A stretch of DNA of 64,000 nucleotides from Symbiodinium natans (lineage: Eukaryota; Sar; Dinophyceae; Suessiales; Symbiodiniaceae). The number at the start of each line of letters is the position of its first letter. Position 1 is the stretch's first letter. The notes below the pieces were generated by a model that was not told the DNA's origin, ran no database searches, and worked only from the letters and a program-made list of their open reading frames with translations. Of this stretch, positions 8,691 to 18,745 are shown one piece after another. The stretch spans positions 16,001-80,000 of the forward strand of contig CAJNDS010000813.1 of NCBI GenBank assembly GCA_905221605.1, written 5' to 3'. The translations under genes were made by a program, and so were the position numbers.

Positions 8691-11600
8691 CCAGGTGGCG
8701 GCTTCCTCAGTCAGGTTGCGCAGGGGACCTCCCCTGCCCGTCGCGGCCTCAGAGCCGTTCGCGTGGGCGAAGCGACCCACCCAGGACCTAAGCCTCTCTG
8801 CCCTGATCGGCAGCAGCTGGTTGTGCAGTCTCATAACATGTCTTGTTGGCATAGACACGCTGATGCTCTTCTTGCACAGGCCTCTCGGGACGGGGTTCAT
8901 CTGCTCATCTTTCAAGAAGTCAACCTTACTCCTTGCGGGGTCACGGGAGCCTCTCATTGGGCTCAACGGCAGGGATGGCAAATGTTGGTTGTCCCCGCGC
9001 CCTCCTCCAGGAAGGGTGGGGTGGCCATTCTGGCCAGGAAACCCCTTGGGCTCTTGGAACACGATAGGTTTCTCTCGGCTCAGTCTCAGACTCTGTCTGC
9101 TCAGTTGCTTGGCATTCAAGGGAACATTCACGTGTTTGCTCACTACAGTGTACCGAATGCCTCTCCTGATGCTCTTCACTCTCTTACCCACAGGGTTGAA
9201 GCCTTGCAGGGTGCGCCCTGGATCTTGGGCTTGGACGGCAACGTTTCCATGACCTCCGGTCACTGGGCCTCGGCCATGGCTTTGAGCGGGGGCATTCTCA
9301 GGGCGGTCGCTCGCCACAATCGGGGTTCAGTTCCCATCGATGGCATCTGGTCATCCGAGAATTCTCCTGTGGTCATCGGTAGCTCTGCCGAGCGCCAGGC
9401 GGGGGGTGGTGATCATTCCATTGCCCAGGCCTCTTTCTGCTTCCGGGTTCCTGCGGTGGGCACGGAGTGGAGACTCTCACGCACTGCCAACACGGCGTCG
9501 GAGTGTGGGCCTGGCAACGCCCCCAGTTGGACAGAAGTTGCATGCGATGCAGAAGCGTGGACTGCCTCTTTGCAAAATGTCGATCAGGCGTGGACTCAAT
9601 GGTGCAAGGACGCTGAGACATGGCTCGGTGCATCTGAGGTCGTTGACAATTCCACTTCTGAAAGGCCACTTGGTTCCCGCCCATCGCTCAGAACTGGTAA
9701 CCATAAAGTTGCGTGCAGGGAAGGGTGTGAGGAGCGCAAGCTTCGCAGGGCCATCCGTAGGCTTCAGGAGGCCAGATGCTTACAGTTCCGAGGCAGATTC
9801 GTTCCGGACACTTTGCGCAGCGCTCTCCTGCGCTCCGCCTTGGCCCCTGCTGAGAGTGCGGCTGTTCACGGGCAGCGATACGGGCTCGCTCTGTCTTTAG
9901 CCAATCAACGCCTCCAAGGCTTGCTTCAGGGCAAACAGAAGAAAGCCCTTGAGAAATGGTACCAAGACATCCACACCACCCGCGGCGCGTGTCGCTGGTT
10001 GCGGCGGGAAGAGGCAACCCCGCTTCTCTTAGCCGATGAGGGGGGGGAAGTTCTCACGCAGCCTGCCACGGCCCTGCCGGCTCTTGCTGACTTCTGGGGC
10101 CGCACCTTTGGGTGTACGACCGACACGACGGGCCAGGACGAGGCCTTCTGGAGTCGATACGGGCAGTATGTCCGTCAGCCCTCGGTCGAGTGGCCAGGTC
10201 TCGCTCCCCTTGATGCCAAGGAACTTCGTAGGGTTGCTAAGGAAGGTGCCGCCAAAGCCGGGGGCCCCGATGGGTTCACGCCTCAGATGATCGCCTGGCT
10301 CCCAGATGAGGCTCTTACTCGGCTGGCCGACCTTCTGAACTTATGCGAAAGGGAGGGCCGGTTTCCTGATGACATGCTGCATTGGAAAATCGCCTTCCTG
10401 CCCAAGAAAAGGCAGGGCAAAATTGCCTCGTTGGGCGATGTTCGCCCGGTTGCTGTCGGCCCCATAGTTTACCGGCTGTGGGCGAGACTTCGCCTGCAGG
10501 CCGTCCGGGATGCTCTCTCCACGTGTCTCCTCCACACTCAAGGGGGCGGGGTTCGTGGGCAGGATGCTCAGACTCTTGTGCTCTCTCTGCATCTGGACTT
10601 TCCCCAAGACGTGTGGGAGTATGGGGTCATGCTTGACTATAGCAAGGCCTTTGATAGCACGGACTGGAGCCTGTGTGTTTCTTTGCTCCGCCGCATTCAC
10701 ATGCCTGAGGCCATTGTTGCACTCATCGAGTATCAATGGCGTAACCATCTCCGTTGGCTCTCGTTTGGCGGGGCGGTGCATCGAACTCCGCTGAAGGGAT
10801 GCAAGGGTATACCCCAGGGTGACCCCTGGGCCCCCGTGGTCTTGGCCCTCCTCCTCTCTCTCCCCGCCATGCAGGTGCGATCTCAGGTTCCCGACGCAGA
10901 TTCTCTGTTGTACGTGGACGATAGGTCTGTTGTTGCCAAAACTAGAGATGCTTTGCTTAGGGCTGTGGACTGCTGGCGATCTCTTGAGGAGGTCACTCGG
11001 CTTCGCACCAACCATGACAAAACTCAGTTCTTCGTTCGCTCTCGCAGGGCTTTGAATGAGTGCCGTAAGCATGGAGTGCAAGTCGCTGAGTCGGCTGAAA
11101 TGTTGGGGGTCACGGTTGGCATCCCGCATCGCCAGCGCTCTGCTGAGGAAGAGGCTCGTTGTGCTAAGGCGGGCCTTCTGGCAAGGAGATTGGCTCATCT
11201 CCCGCTGTCTCTGAAAACCAAGGCTTTCTTGGCTGCCATCACATTCGCTCCTAAGGCCGCTTGGGGGGCCGTGATTGGGGGCTTGCCTCTTACGCAGAAG
11301 GTTCGCTCGCGCTTTGCTGCTGACTTTCGGTTGGCTGTGATTCCACGGGGCGCTGGGGGCGATAGGTCTAGCAGAGAGCTTCAGAGAGTTCTGTTGTTGA
11401 GTCACCGCTCCGACCTCAGTCTCATGTCTTTGCAGAGCACCGTTGGTGCACTGAGCAGATGGGCTGCTCTTAAGGTCCAACATGGCTCGGACCCCACGCA
11501 GGTTCGCTTGGAGCGCACCCCGTTGGGTAGTGCCATCGCTAAGGAGTTCTCTCGCTTTGGCTGGGCGCTTCGTGCTCGTCGTTGGGGCGTGTTCGGGGAC

Positions 11601-12152
11601 GATGCCTATCGGGTTTGGGACGTCAGGGCCTCCCGGGCCCTCCAGGATAAGGCCGCCCACTTGCTTCGGGACTCTTGGCGGGTCTTGGAGCTGAAGGCTT
11701 GGCTTGCCCATAGGACGCGTCGTGACAGTGCGGTTGCTCGTGCTGCGGGGCTTCGGGTCGGACCGACCTTAGTGCGTCGGCTTCGCGCCTTGGCCCAGAA
11801 TCAAACGGGGGACGGCATCGCTGTGATGTGTGGCGGTGCTTCGACTGATGCGAAATGGACTCCTTCCGGGCCCATCTTCCATGTCTGTCATGCTTGCGGG
11901 GAGGCTACGGTTCCTTCCCTCTGTCATGTCTTTTGGAGTTGCTCTTTCTTTTCTCCTTTGCGCGGTTTGCCTTGTCCTTCCTCCCTTCTTGCTCAGCGCC
12001 TGGGGTGGGGGGTGAGGACGGATGCTCGTGATGCGGATCGGATCGCTCAGATGGGCAGTATCCGGAATGCCGAATGGGGCTCTCGCCGGTCCAACCCTGC
12101 TTGGGCTTCTTACTTCCCGCGGCGTGCGGGCAGTGAGGAGCCCCCTGACTGA
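8685..12152 (+). CDS. LINE ORF2: AP-endonuclease and reverse transcriptase
   Basis: The frame is in phase with ORF1 and open from the base after its UGA. No ATG is near the frame start; an internal ATG lies at 8838. Residue numbers here count from the GTG at 8763. The endonuclease covers about residues 10-240, with FQEV (metal-binding Glu), GGVAILAR, LGLDGNVSM, VPIDGIW and GGGDHS boxes. It nicks the target to prime copying. The reverse transcriptase covers about residues 485-760: GGPDGF, Asp625 in LDYSKAFD, GIPQGDPWAP, and the YVDD box with Asp719/Asp720. A C-terminal CCHC motif (Cys1042, Cys1045, His1055, Cys1060) is typical of LINE proteins. The motif VRVGEATHPGP just precedes the endonuclease (8757-8789). 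All key residues are present. Confidence 0.95.
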   Translation, partial: LGPGGGFLSQVAQGTSPARRGLRAVRVGEATHPGPKPLCPDRQQLVVQSHNMSCWHRHADALLAQASRDGVHLLIFQEVNLTPCGVTGASHWAQRQGWQMLVVPAPSSRKGGVAILARKPLGLLEHDRFLSAQSQTLSAQLLGIQGNIHVFAHYSVPNASPDALHSLTHRVEALQGAPWILGLDGNVSMTSGHWASAMALSGGILRAVARHNRGSVPIDGIWSSENSPVVIGSSAERQAGGGDHSIAQASFCFRVPAVGTEWRLSRTANTASECGPGNAPSWTEVACDAEAWTASLQNVDQAWTQWCKDAETWLGASEVVDNSTSERPLGSRPSLRTGNHKVACREGCEERKLRRAIRRLQEARCLQFRGRFVPDTLRSALLRSALAPAESAAVHGQRYGLALSLANQRLQGLLQGKQKKALEKWYQDIHTTRGACRWLRREEATPLLLADEGGEVLTQPATALPALADFWGRTFGCTTDTTGQDEAFWSRYGQYVRQPSVEWPGLAPLDAKELRRVAKEGAAKAGGPDGFTPQMIAWLPDEALTRLADLLNLCEREGRFPDDMLHWKIAFLPKKRQGKIASLGDVRPVAVGPIVYRLWARLRLQAVRDALSTCLLHTQGGGVRGQDAQTLVLSLHLDFPQDVWEYGVMLDYSKAFDSTDWSLCVSLLRRIHMPEAIVALIEYQWRNHLRWLSFGGAVHRTPLKGCKGIPQGDPWAPVVLALLLSLPAMQVRSQVPDADSLLYVDDRSVVAKTRDALLRAVDCWRSLEEVTRLRTNHDKTQFFVRSRRALNECRKHGVQVAESAEMLGVTVGIPHRQRSAEEEARCAKAGLLARRLAHLPLSLKTKAFLAAITFAPKAAWGAVIGGLPLTQKVRSRFAADFRLAVIPRGAGGDRSSRELQRVLLLSHRSDLSLMSLQSTVGALSRWAALKVQHGSDPTQVRLERTPLGSAIAKEFSRFGWALRARRWGVFGDDAYRVWDVRASRALQDKAAHLLRDSWRVLELKAWLAHRTRRDSAVARAAGLRVGPTLVRRLRALAQNQTGDGIAVMCGGASTDAKWTPSGPIFHVCHACGEATVPSLCHVFWSCSFFSPLRGLPCPSSLLAQRLGWGVRTDARDADRIAQMGSIRNAEWGSRRSNPAWASYFPRRAGSEEPPD

Positions 12153-12266
12153 GGAGCTTCTCACGTCTGCCTTTGCTTCGGTGAAGGCAGGCGGAGCTAA
12201 GGTGGTGGAAACTCCAAGTCCTTCTTTCTGGACGCGCCAGGGTACCACCACGGCAACTTCCGACGA
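12153..12266 (+). other. LINE 3' untranslated region
   Basis: About 114 bases between the ORF2 stop and the right target-site duplication. No A-tail or tandem end repeat is seen. The run of 11 A at 12371 lies outside the inferred element. Confidence 0.7.
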
Positions 12267-12308
12267 TGTGTGCAAAAGTCACGTCCGCTTGTGCGTGGCC
12301 TAGCGGGT
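12267..12308 (+). repeat. Right target-site duplication and remainder of the target repeat
   Basis: 12267-12281 repeats the left duplication. 12282-12308 then matches 14833-14859 base for base, continuing the target repeat that was split by the LINE. Similarity ends at 12308. Confidence 0.85.
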
Positions 12309-12473
12309 GCCCGTTTCTATTATGTTGATCACTTCCGCAAGAAAGCTGCCTGTGGGGGGTCGTTGTTCTGAAAAAAAAAAATCTCCACGCTAGGAGCTTG
12401 CCTGTGGGTCAGAGTTGCTGTAGCGTCGCAATCTGGGGAGCGCAGGGGCTCGAAAAATGCAGATTTAGCGACA

Positions 12474-12508
12474 CCAAAATTGGGGCCGCCAGGCGGCCCC
12501 AATTTTGG
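12474..12508. repeat. Perfect inverted repeat, 17-bp arms, 1-base loop
   Basis: CCAAAATTGGGGCCGCC, then A, then its exact reverse complement. The DNA or RNA could form a tight hairpin. Only short T-runs follow, so a terminator role is not indicated. Confidence 0.9.
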
Positions 12509-12567
12509 GGTCGCAGTTCCAGCCTTTTCATGTCACATTATAATAAGGGAAGCTGGGTGCATTTCGT

Positions 12568-12608
12568 GGCCCCATTTTTGGGGCCGCGAGACGGCCCCAT
12601 TTTTGGGG
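12568..12608. repeat. Two further GGCCCCATTTTTGGGG copies
   Basis: 12568-12585 is itself a small inverted repeat (GGCCCCA / TGGGGCC around four T). 12593-12608 repeats the core GGCCCCATTTTTGGGG. Both resemble the arms of the hairpin at 12474, so this is a family of local palindromic units. Confidence 0.8.
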
Positions 12609-13844
12609 TCGCAAGTTTGAGCCCTGGGCTCACGCAGCTGGGTCTCGTCAGCGTGCCTGCGCCTGCCCTTGTTCCAGGAACCTTGGGGAGCAGCGTGCAG
12701 AATAAGCTTGGGGATCAGGGGCTTGTCCGAAGCAGCTGCTTGCTTTTGTAATGCTGCAGCAGAAAGGGAGCTGCAACTGTGGAGGCCACTTTCATGCGGT
12801 TGTCTTTTAGCTTGCGTTTAGCAGCCCTAAATGTTGTTCCTTGTTTACAGGAGATTTCGGAGATTTGCGTTGTTTTGCGTTTGTTTGCTATTTTTGCAAT
12901 GTACTTTTGCTTTTGTTTGCACGTAGACCTGTTTTGGATTTTGTGCCGGATTGTTTTTTCAAGATGCCTTGAGATCTGCAAGACTCTCAGAGACTTTTGC
13001 TAATTTTTGCGCCTACGGGCCATGTGTCTTCAACAGATTGCATCTGAGCCGCTCGCTGAGTGCTCTCTTGCCTCAAGCAGCTCCTCGGCCACAGCTAGCG
13101 TACTTGCGCCGTGTCTGCCACGTTGGAGCCTGATTTGTTGGCCGAAAAAAGTGCCCAGACATAGTCCGTAGGTCCATGTTTGTGCTTCCAAGGTGTCGCA
13201 AGCCCTTCGCAACTTGCTCAGCAAAGTACTTAGTGGAGGAGGTTGCCGAGGTCTTCAAGGCCGATTTTTGGCGATGCGAGAGGCTTCACATTTGTTGCGG
13301 CGCAGGCGCGGCCGGCCGGTGCGCGGCCGGAGGTGTTCAAGCTCATCCGTGCGCTGCTTGGTGGCCTAGCTGTGTATGGTTGTAGCAACAGCCATGCGCG
13401 CTTTGGGTGCAAGAAACCAGTCATGCCTTCAGTCAGGTCCTTGGGTTGAGTCTGACATGAACCCTGAGGCAGGAAGTCAGTCTTGTTCTATAGCAAGTTG
13501 TGACGTGTACGGTGAAGCCAGGCAGACGTAGACTGTATTCCTTTTTCTGAACCCGATTGGTGAAAGACCAATGTGTACCTTGACGTTCTGCCTGAAGGCG
13601 CGAAGTGCTTCTTAGACGGTCAGCGACCATTTATTCGTATGGCAGGCATGCCCCAGCTTCGGCGCTCCGGTTGACACAGGTCCTCGCCAGAAGCAGAAGA
13701 ACACCTCTTGCGTCCTTCACCCTTTAGGGGACGACCGGTAGTATAATACTGACATTGTCGTGCGGTGATTGGGTGGCGGGTTTCCTGCACCTGTCCTTTA
13801 ATAACTTTGTAAATTGCCAAAGGGTGAATCCAGTCCTGATAAAG

Positions 13845-14859
13845 GGGTTTCCGCAGGGTTTCCGTTCATGTTTGTTAAGCTTCTGGAGGGTTTCCCTGGG
13901 TTTCCCTACAGTTTCGCGAGGGTTTCCGCGGGGTTTCTGGGGGTTTCCGTGGGTTTCCTTAGATCTCGTGCAAGTGTTAAAACCTATTGGATGGTTTTGG
14001 TAGGTTCCTCAAGGGTTTCGTGAGGGTTTCCGTGGGATTTCGTGCAGTTTTTGAACTTTCCGGAGGTTTTCCTTGAATTTCTCTAAAGTTTTGTGAGGGT
14101 TTCCGCGGATGTCCGTGGGTTTTGTCAAGTTTTGCCTTGGTTTTTTAAAAGCTTTCAGATGGTTTCCCTGGGGTTTTCTAAGGTTTGCGGGGTTTCAGTG
14201 GGTTTTGTTAGATTTTGCGTAGGTTTTTGAAGCTCTCGGAAGGTTTTTCTAATGTCTTGTGAAGGTTACCGTGGGTTTTCCATGGTTTTTGACAGCTTTG
14301 AAGGGGTTTCCGTGGGTTTCTTAGGGCTGTGTGAGGGTTTCCGCGGGGTTTCTGTGGGTTTTCTTATATAGGTCGTGCGCAGGTCTTTAAAGCTTCCAGT
14401 GGAGCTTTGTGAGGGTTCCTGCAAAATCTCCGCGGGGTTTCGATTGGTTTTCTCATGCTTTGCGCGGCTTTGGAAAAAGATGTCAGAAGCTTCAGCGAGG
14501 GTTTCCATGAGCTTCCATGGCACCATGGATTTCCTCAGCGTTACTTCAAGCTTTGGAATTTGTCACATGATGCGGTCGGCGCTCGTCCAGATAGTCAAGA
14601 TGCAAGCGGCGCAGTGTGTCGTGCGGCTTTGCAGCGCTGCCAGGTGAGGTTGTGGAGGTGGATGCTGATGGCAGGGAGAATCAGAAGTGACGCGGCCAGG
14701 CAGCCAGGAGCCGCTGGGGCTAACCCAGCTGTATTTTTCCGCAGGAGTAGGTTTTCCACATGTGCTCCGGGTTTTTGCGCAGGAAATTGTTCCGAGGCCA
14801 GATTCTGGGTCCGCTTTTGTGTGCAAAAGTCACGTCCGCTTGTGCGTGGCCTAGCGGGT
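13845..14859 (+). repeat. GGGTTTCCG repeat, intact copy with empty LINE target site
   Basis: Degenerate short motifs (GGGTTTCCGCGGGG, GGTTTTC, GGGTTTCCGTGGG) run from about 13845 to 14450. From 14076 to 14859 the sequence corresponds to the left copy plus the 27 bases beyond the LINE, with a single TGTGTGCAAAAGTCA at 14818-14832. It therefore preserves the target before LINE insertion. It is longer on the left than the other copy. Overlapping ORFs to about 190 residues look accidental. Confidence 0.85.
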
Positions 14860-16679
14860 AAACTGCAAGAAGGAACGCAAATATCGTCGGCCAATGCGGC
14901 ATTGCAGAATGGCTGTATGGCAGAAGCACCGCCTGTTTATTTTTCCCGTGTGGCGGACAGAAGCAACGTGTGGCGCACAGCACTTTGGATCGGCAACCCT
15001 TCCGTTTTTGGTTTCTTGTCTTAAAAGCTAAAACCATGTTGGACGGTGCAGAAGCGCCAACATCCGCCAGAACCAGAAGCACAGTAGCAGCATAAAAAGG
15101 CACAAGTCCACGCTGACAGAAGAAGAGTTCTTCAGATCAACGGGTGAAAGAAGCCAGCCGTAAGAACATTTCCGCCGTAGAAGCGCCTTCCAAGATTTTG
15201 ATCCGGAAAGGAACAGCGGACCTGTCCAGGCGCTGGAAATGCATTAAACATTTCCAACACCAAGGCCTAAGCACATCTTCCCTCTTCCTCCATTGGATTA
15301 GCTCAGCGATTCGTCGCTCTGCACGATGACCAAGCCCTGCTGGAGGTGCCTTCTGCCGCAGCTTGAAAACGCCAAACCGTGTTTTTCTTCCTTGACAAAC
15401 CTGAGCCAGGCCAACTGGCCAGCCAATCTTTGCGTTTCAGAACGTTGAACTAATGGTAACTTGCTTGGGCAACGCATAGCGGAGTGGCCGCTCCTCCAGG
15501 TAGCATGCAGTTTGGTGGCAAGAGGAAGACACTCCGTCCAGACCAGCCATGCGTGTGCTCATCGCTGACTATTTTAACGCAATCTTCAAGTGCGGTTGCA
15601 TGGCCTTAGATTCCAAAATTGCACCTTTAGCCTTTTTATGCGCTCAAGCTTGATGAACACTTTGGAAGTGTAAGCGCTGGCCAACCGTTTTTGTTTGTTC
15701 ATGGATGTGGAGCCAAATCAAAGCAAGCAGTTGGACGGTGGATCTGCCCTCCCAACCTTGCCCAAGGCAATTAGAGGCACCGGTCTTAATGGCCCACTAT
15801 GGGCGTCTTCCACCAAAACGGGCAACGCGCGCCTGGCCTCTTTTCCGGATTTACCATGCACCGGAGAAGCGGCGTGCTTTCATCTTGTTCACGCATACCG
15901 CTCTGGCGCAGCCGCCATGCATGCCCACTGCACTTGCTCGCACGCAGCCTACTTCTTTTTCAAGCTTGTTTCATGGAAGCTCGCTGCCTGCCGTCAAACC
16001 AATACCATCGACAGAAGCCCCAACGCGCTCTTGCAAAAGTCGTTGAGATTAAGGCGGACTTTTCTGCCTGGCCCATTGCTCTTCTTTCCGCATCTATAGG
16101 AGCCCACTTGTTGGATCAGACCCGGGCAGGGTGGCAGCAAGGGCTACTGAATCCTCAAAAGAGAGATAAAGTCTTGCTCACAAAGTTCTTGCGTTCTCAT
16201 GATTGGTCAAAATCCATTGCAGACTTAGGGCGTGCTGTGCTCAAGTCTGCATTCTTCCAGGGAACGCTCCAGCATCGCTGCTTCTTCTAAAAAGCGACGC
16301 ATGCTGCTCTCGGAGTGCAATTGCAACCCGTTTTGGCTTCCCTCTTTCCTCTTTAAGACTCTAGTCTTGCTTCTAGGACTGCACGCCATGGTAGAACTCC
16401 AAAATTCTTTTACAGTGCTCACGTTAGATGGAGCAGAACTGGCGCACACATGGGGCACTGCGGATTGCTCGTATTGTTCCACACTGCCTATACGTATTAC
16501 ACACAAACCTGTAAAGGCATTGTGGGGCCTGCCTTGAAAGCAAAGCAATTGGAAAATCCCCGGTTGTCTCCATTTTGGAAAAAAGCCTACATGTGTTTGC
16601 GTAATTCAACTTATCTGACAACGCATGGGCAAAAATTGAGCGTATGGGACAGAAACCGGACACCTTGTTGGAGAAGACC
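14860..16679. other. About 1.8 kb without a supported gene
   Basis: Several overlapping ORFs of 60-160 residues occur in different frames (for example 15695-16290), but none shows a domain, a consistent frame or paired splice signals. Nothing else is seen. Confidence 0.5.
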
Positions 16680-17155
16680 CTTTGAAGGGGCTTCAAAGGG
16701 GGCTTAAAGGGGGCTTAAAGGGGGGGGCTTAAGGGGGGGCTTAAGGGGGGGCTGAAGGGGGGGCTTAAGGGGGGGCTTCAGGGGGCTGAAGGGGGGGCTT
16801 AAGGGGGGGGCTGAAAGGAGGCTTAAAGGGGGCTTAAAGGGGGCTTCAAAGCTTTAAGGGGGGCTTTAAGGGGGGCTTAAAGGGGGGCTTAAAGGGGGGC
16901 TTAAAGGGGGGCTTAAAGGGGGCTTCAAGGGGGCTTTGAAGGCTTAAACGGCTTAAAGGAGGGCTTGAAGGGGGGTTTAAAGGGAGTTTCAAGGGGGGCT
17001 TAAAGGGGGGCTTTACGGGGGGCTTAAAGGGGGGCTTTAAGGCTTTGAAGGGGGCTTAGGGCTTAAACGGGGGGGGCTTAAAGGGGGGCTTGAAAGGGGG
17101 CTAGAGAGGCTTCAGGGGGAGGGCTTAAGGGGGCTGAAAAAAGGGGGGCTTAAGG
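16680..17155. repeat. G-rich array, GGGGGGCTTAA type
   Basis: Dozens of loosely repeated units of 10-13 bases (G-run, CTTAA or CTTTAA or CTGAA). Runs of 5-9 G occur at short spacing on the + strand, so G-quadruplex formation is likely. The left edge ACCCTTTGAAGGGG recurs at the edge of the second array (about 19432). Confidence 0.9.
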
Positions 17156-17189
17156 GCGACTCTGAACATTACTTTATCTTGAAGATGAG

Positions 17190-17640
17190 AGAGAAGGGAT
17201 TTATTCTAAATTCCACCCCCCTCGAATCTTGTTTTGTTTTTTGGATTTCGTTCTTCGAAACTAGAGAACTTCCCTTTGAAAAGAGAGAGAAAGGAGTTTA
17301 TTCTAAATTCCACCCCCCTCGAATCTTGTTATGTTTTTGTGTGTTTTTTTGGGATTTCATTATTCGAAACCAGAGAAGTGTGACTCTAAACATACATTTC
17401 CCTTTACGAAGCGAAGGAAGGGAATGTATTCTAAATTCCACCCCCCTCGAATCTTGTTATTCATTTTGTGTTTGTTTTTGGATTTCCTTTTTCGAAACCA
17501 AAGAAGTGAGACTCTAAACATTCATTTCCCTTTACGAAAAGAAAGAAGGGAATGTATTCTAAATTCCACCCCCCTCGAATCTTGTTTTGTTTTTTGGGTT
17601 TCATTCTTCGAAACCAGAGAAGTGAGACTCTTTTTAAAGG
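17190..17640 (+). repeat. Tandem repeat of about 128 bp, four units
   Basis: Units start ATTCTAAATTCCACCCCCCT at 17203, 17300, 17428 and 17556. The first spacing is 97 bases because of a deletion; the next two are 128. Each unit carries TTCGAAACCAGAGAAGT and a purine-rich stretch. ORFs through it are repeat artefacts. Confidence 0.92.
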
Positions 17641-17723
17641 GGAGCTTAAGGGCAATTCCACCCCGCTCGCTTCTTCTTTTGTTTTTTGTGTTCATTACTC
17701 CAGTTTCAAGGAGCAGAGAGTTC

Positions 17724-17846
17724 ATAGCAGTGACGTGGCGCGGGGCTAAGCCGAGAACCCCATGTTTTGTTTCAGAGATGATTCATATGCTTCCACGCGA
17801 GCTTGCCCGGCAGAAAAAAGCGGGGGGGTTGGGGGGGGCGCAGCCC
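17724..17846 (+). repeat. Duplicated module, copy A
   Basis: Begins ATAGCAGTGACGTGGCGCGG, contains CATGTTTTGTTT and CTTCCACGCGAGCTTGCCCGG, and ends in a G-run with GCGCAGCCC. It recurs at 18611-18745 and marks both sides of the 9-bp minisatellite. Confidence 0.9.
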
Positions 17847-18117
17847 GTGCCTTGGACGCTTAACGTCTATTCTGCGCGTGCTCTTTGTTTTCTTGGATTC
17901 TTCCCGAAACAAATTCTGAAATTGGGTTCTCGTTTGAGGCGTTCTATCGGACCGCTTCTTGGAGGAGTTTTGACGTGAGGCCGCGGGGACGACACGGTCA
18001 AGGGAGAGGGTTCGGAACATTTTGCTGGGAGAGGGGCGTGGCGGGGAGCGTGACATTCCCTTGATGGGCAGGGGAGTGGGGACACGTGGATGTTCCTCCG
18101 TGCCCTCCGCGTTTGCA
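17847..18117. other. Spacer between satellite blocks, no gene seen
   Basis: Unique-looking sequence of 271 bases. Long ORFs reading through it continue into the minisatellite and have no independent support. Confidence 0.4.
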
Positions 18118-18590
18118 AGCCCTCCGCGCCCTCCGCGCCTCCGCGCCCTCCGCGCCCTCCGCGACCTCCGCGCCCTCCGCGCCCTCCGCGCCCTCCGCGC
18201 GCTCCGCGCTCTCCGCGCCCTCCGCGACCTCCGCGCCCTCCGCGCCCTCCGCGCCCTCCGCGCCCTCCGCGCGCTCCGCGCCCTGCGCGTCCTCCGCGCC
18301 CTCCACGCCCTTCCCGCCCTCCGCATGCTCCCCGCCCTCCGCGCGCTCCGCGCCCTCCGCGCCCTCCGCGCCCTCCGCGCCTTCCGCGCCCTCCGCGCCC
18401 TCCGCATGCACCCTCCGCGCCCTCCGCGCCCTCCGCGCCCTCCGTGCGCTCCGCACCTTCCGCGCCCTCCGTGCCCTCCGCGCCCTCCGCGCCTTCCGCG
18501 CCCTCCGCGCCCTCCGCGCCCTCCGCGCCCTCCGCGCGCTCCGCGCCCTCCGCGCGCTCCGCGCCCTCCGCGCCCTCCGCTATCTTACGG
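18118..18590. repeat. 9-bp minisatellite, CTCCGCGCC type
   Basis: About 50 units of CTCCGCGCC with changes such as CTCCGCGAC and CTTCCGCGC. As the unit is three codons long, several frames stay open for up to 270 codons on both strands. The predicted peptides are pure AEG, RRA or APS repeats and are not counted as genes. Confidence 0.95.
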
Positions 18591-18610
18591 GCGCAGCCCC
18601 CCCCATTTGC

Positions 18611-18745
18611 ATAGCAGTGACGTGGCGCGGGGCTAAGCCGAGAACCCCATGTTTTGTTTTGTTTTGTTTTGGACATGATTCATATGCTTCCACGCGAGTT
18701 TGCCCGGCTTAAACAAGCGGGGGGGTTGGGGGGGGGCGCAGCCCC
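18611..18745 (+). repeat. Duplicated module, copy B
   Basis: Close copy of 17724-17846 with an extra TGTTT stretch and a longer G-run. The end GCGCAGCCCC...CATTTGCA also occurs just before the module (18590-18610), so the module behaves as a unit framed by a short direct repeat. Confidence 0.88.

Larger units (their letters stand above)
3515..12266 (+). mobile_element. Non-LTR retrotransposon (LINE) with OTU, AP-endonuclease and RT domains
   Basis: A full-length-looking LINE of 8752 bases is bounded by 15-bp target-site duplications. Its GC-rich coding part contrasts with its AT-richer flanks. Order: a short 5' region, ORF0 with hydrophobic segments, ORF1 (basic, OTU domain, zinc-finger-like motifs), a UGA stop, then ORF2 (AP-type endonuclease, reverse transcriptase, CCHC motif). 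The 3' untranslated region is only about 114 bases and there is no poly(A) tail. ORF1 and ORF2 have no internal stops or frameshifts, so the copy looks young. It has no RNase H or restriction-like endonuclease domain. The assignment to an APE-type LINE is firm; the clade is not determined. Confidence 0.93.
12309..13844. other. Intergenic, no gene seen; palindromic GGCCCC motifs
   Basis: Short ORFs here have no recognisable content. An A-run lies at 12371-12381 and the hairpins at 12474-12608 are listed separately. The part from 12750 to 13000 is T-rich and intron-like. Confidence 0.5.

Noticed and set aside
10341-11711. 456-codon minus-strand ORF opposite the LINE reverse transcriptase
   Set aside because: A shadow of the GC-rich ORF2 coding frame; the + strand carries the RT motifs.
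14455-15024. 189-codon ORF over the empty repeat copy
   Set aside because: Most of it repeats the left copy, where the same frame is disrupted, and it has no domain.
17772-18712. Long ORFs on both strands (up to 269 codons) over the CTCCGCGCC array
   Set aside because: The 9-bp period removes stops in several frames at once. The peptides are simple AEG, RRA or APS repeats with no independent support.
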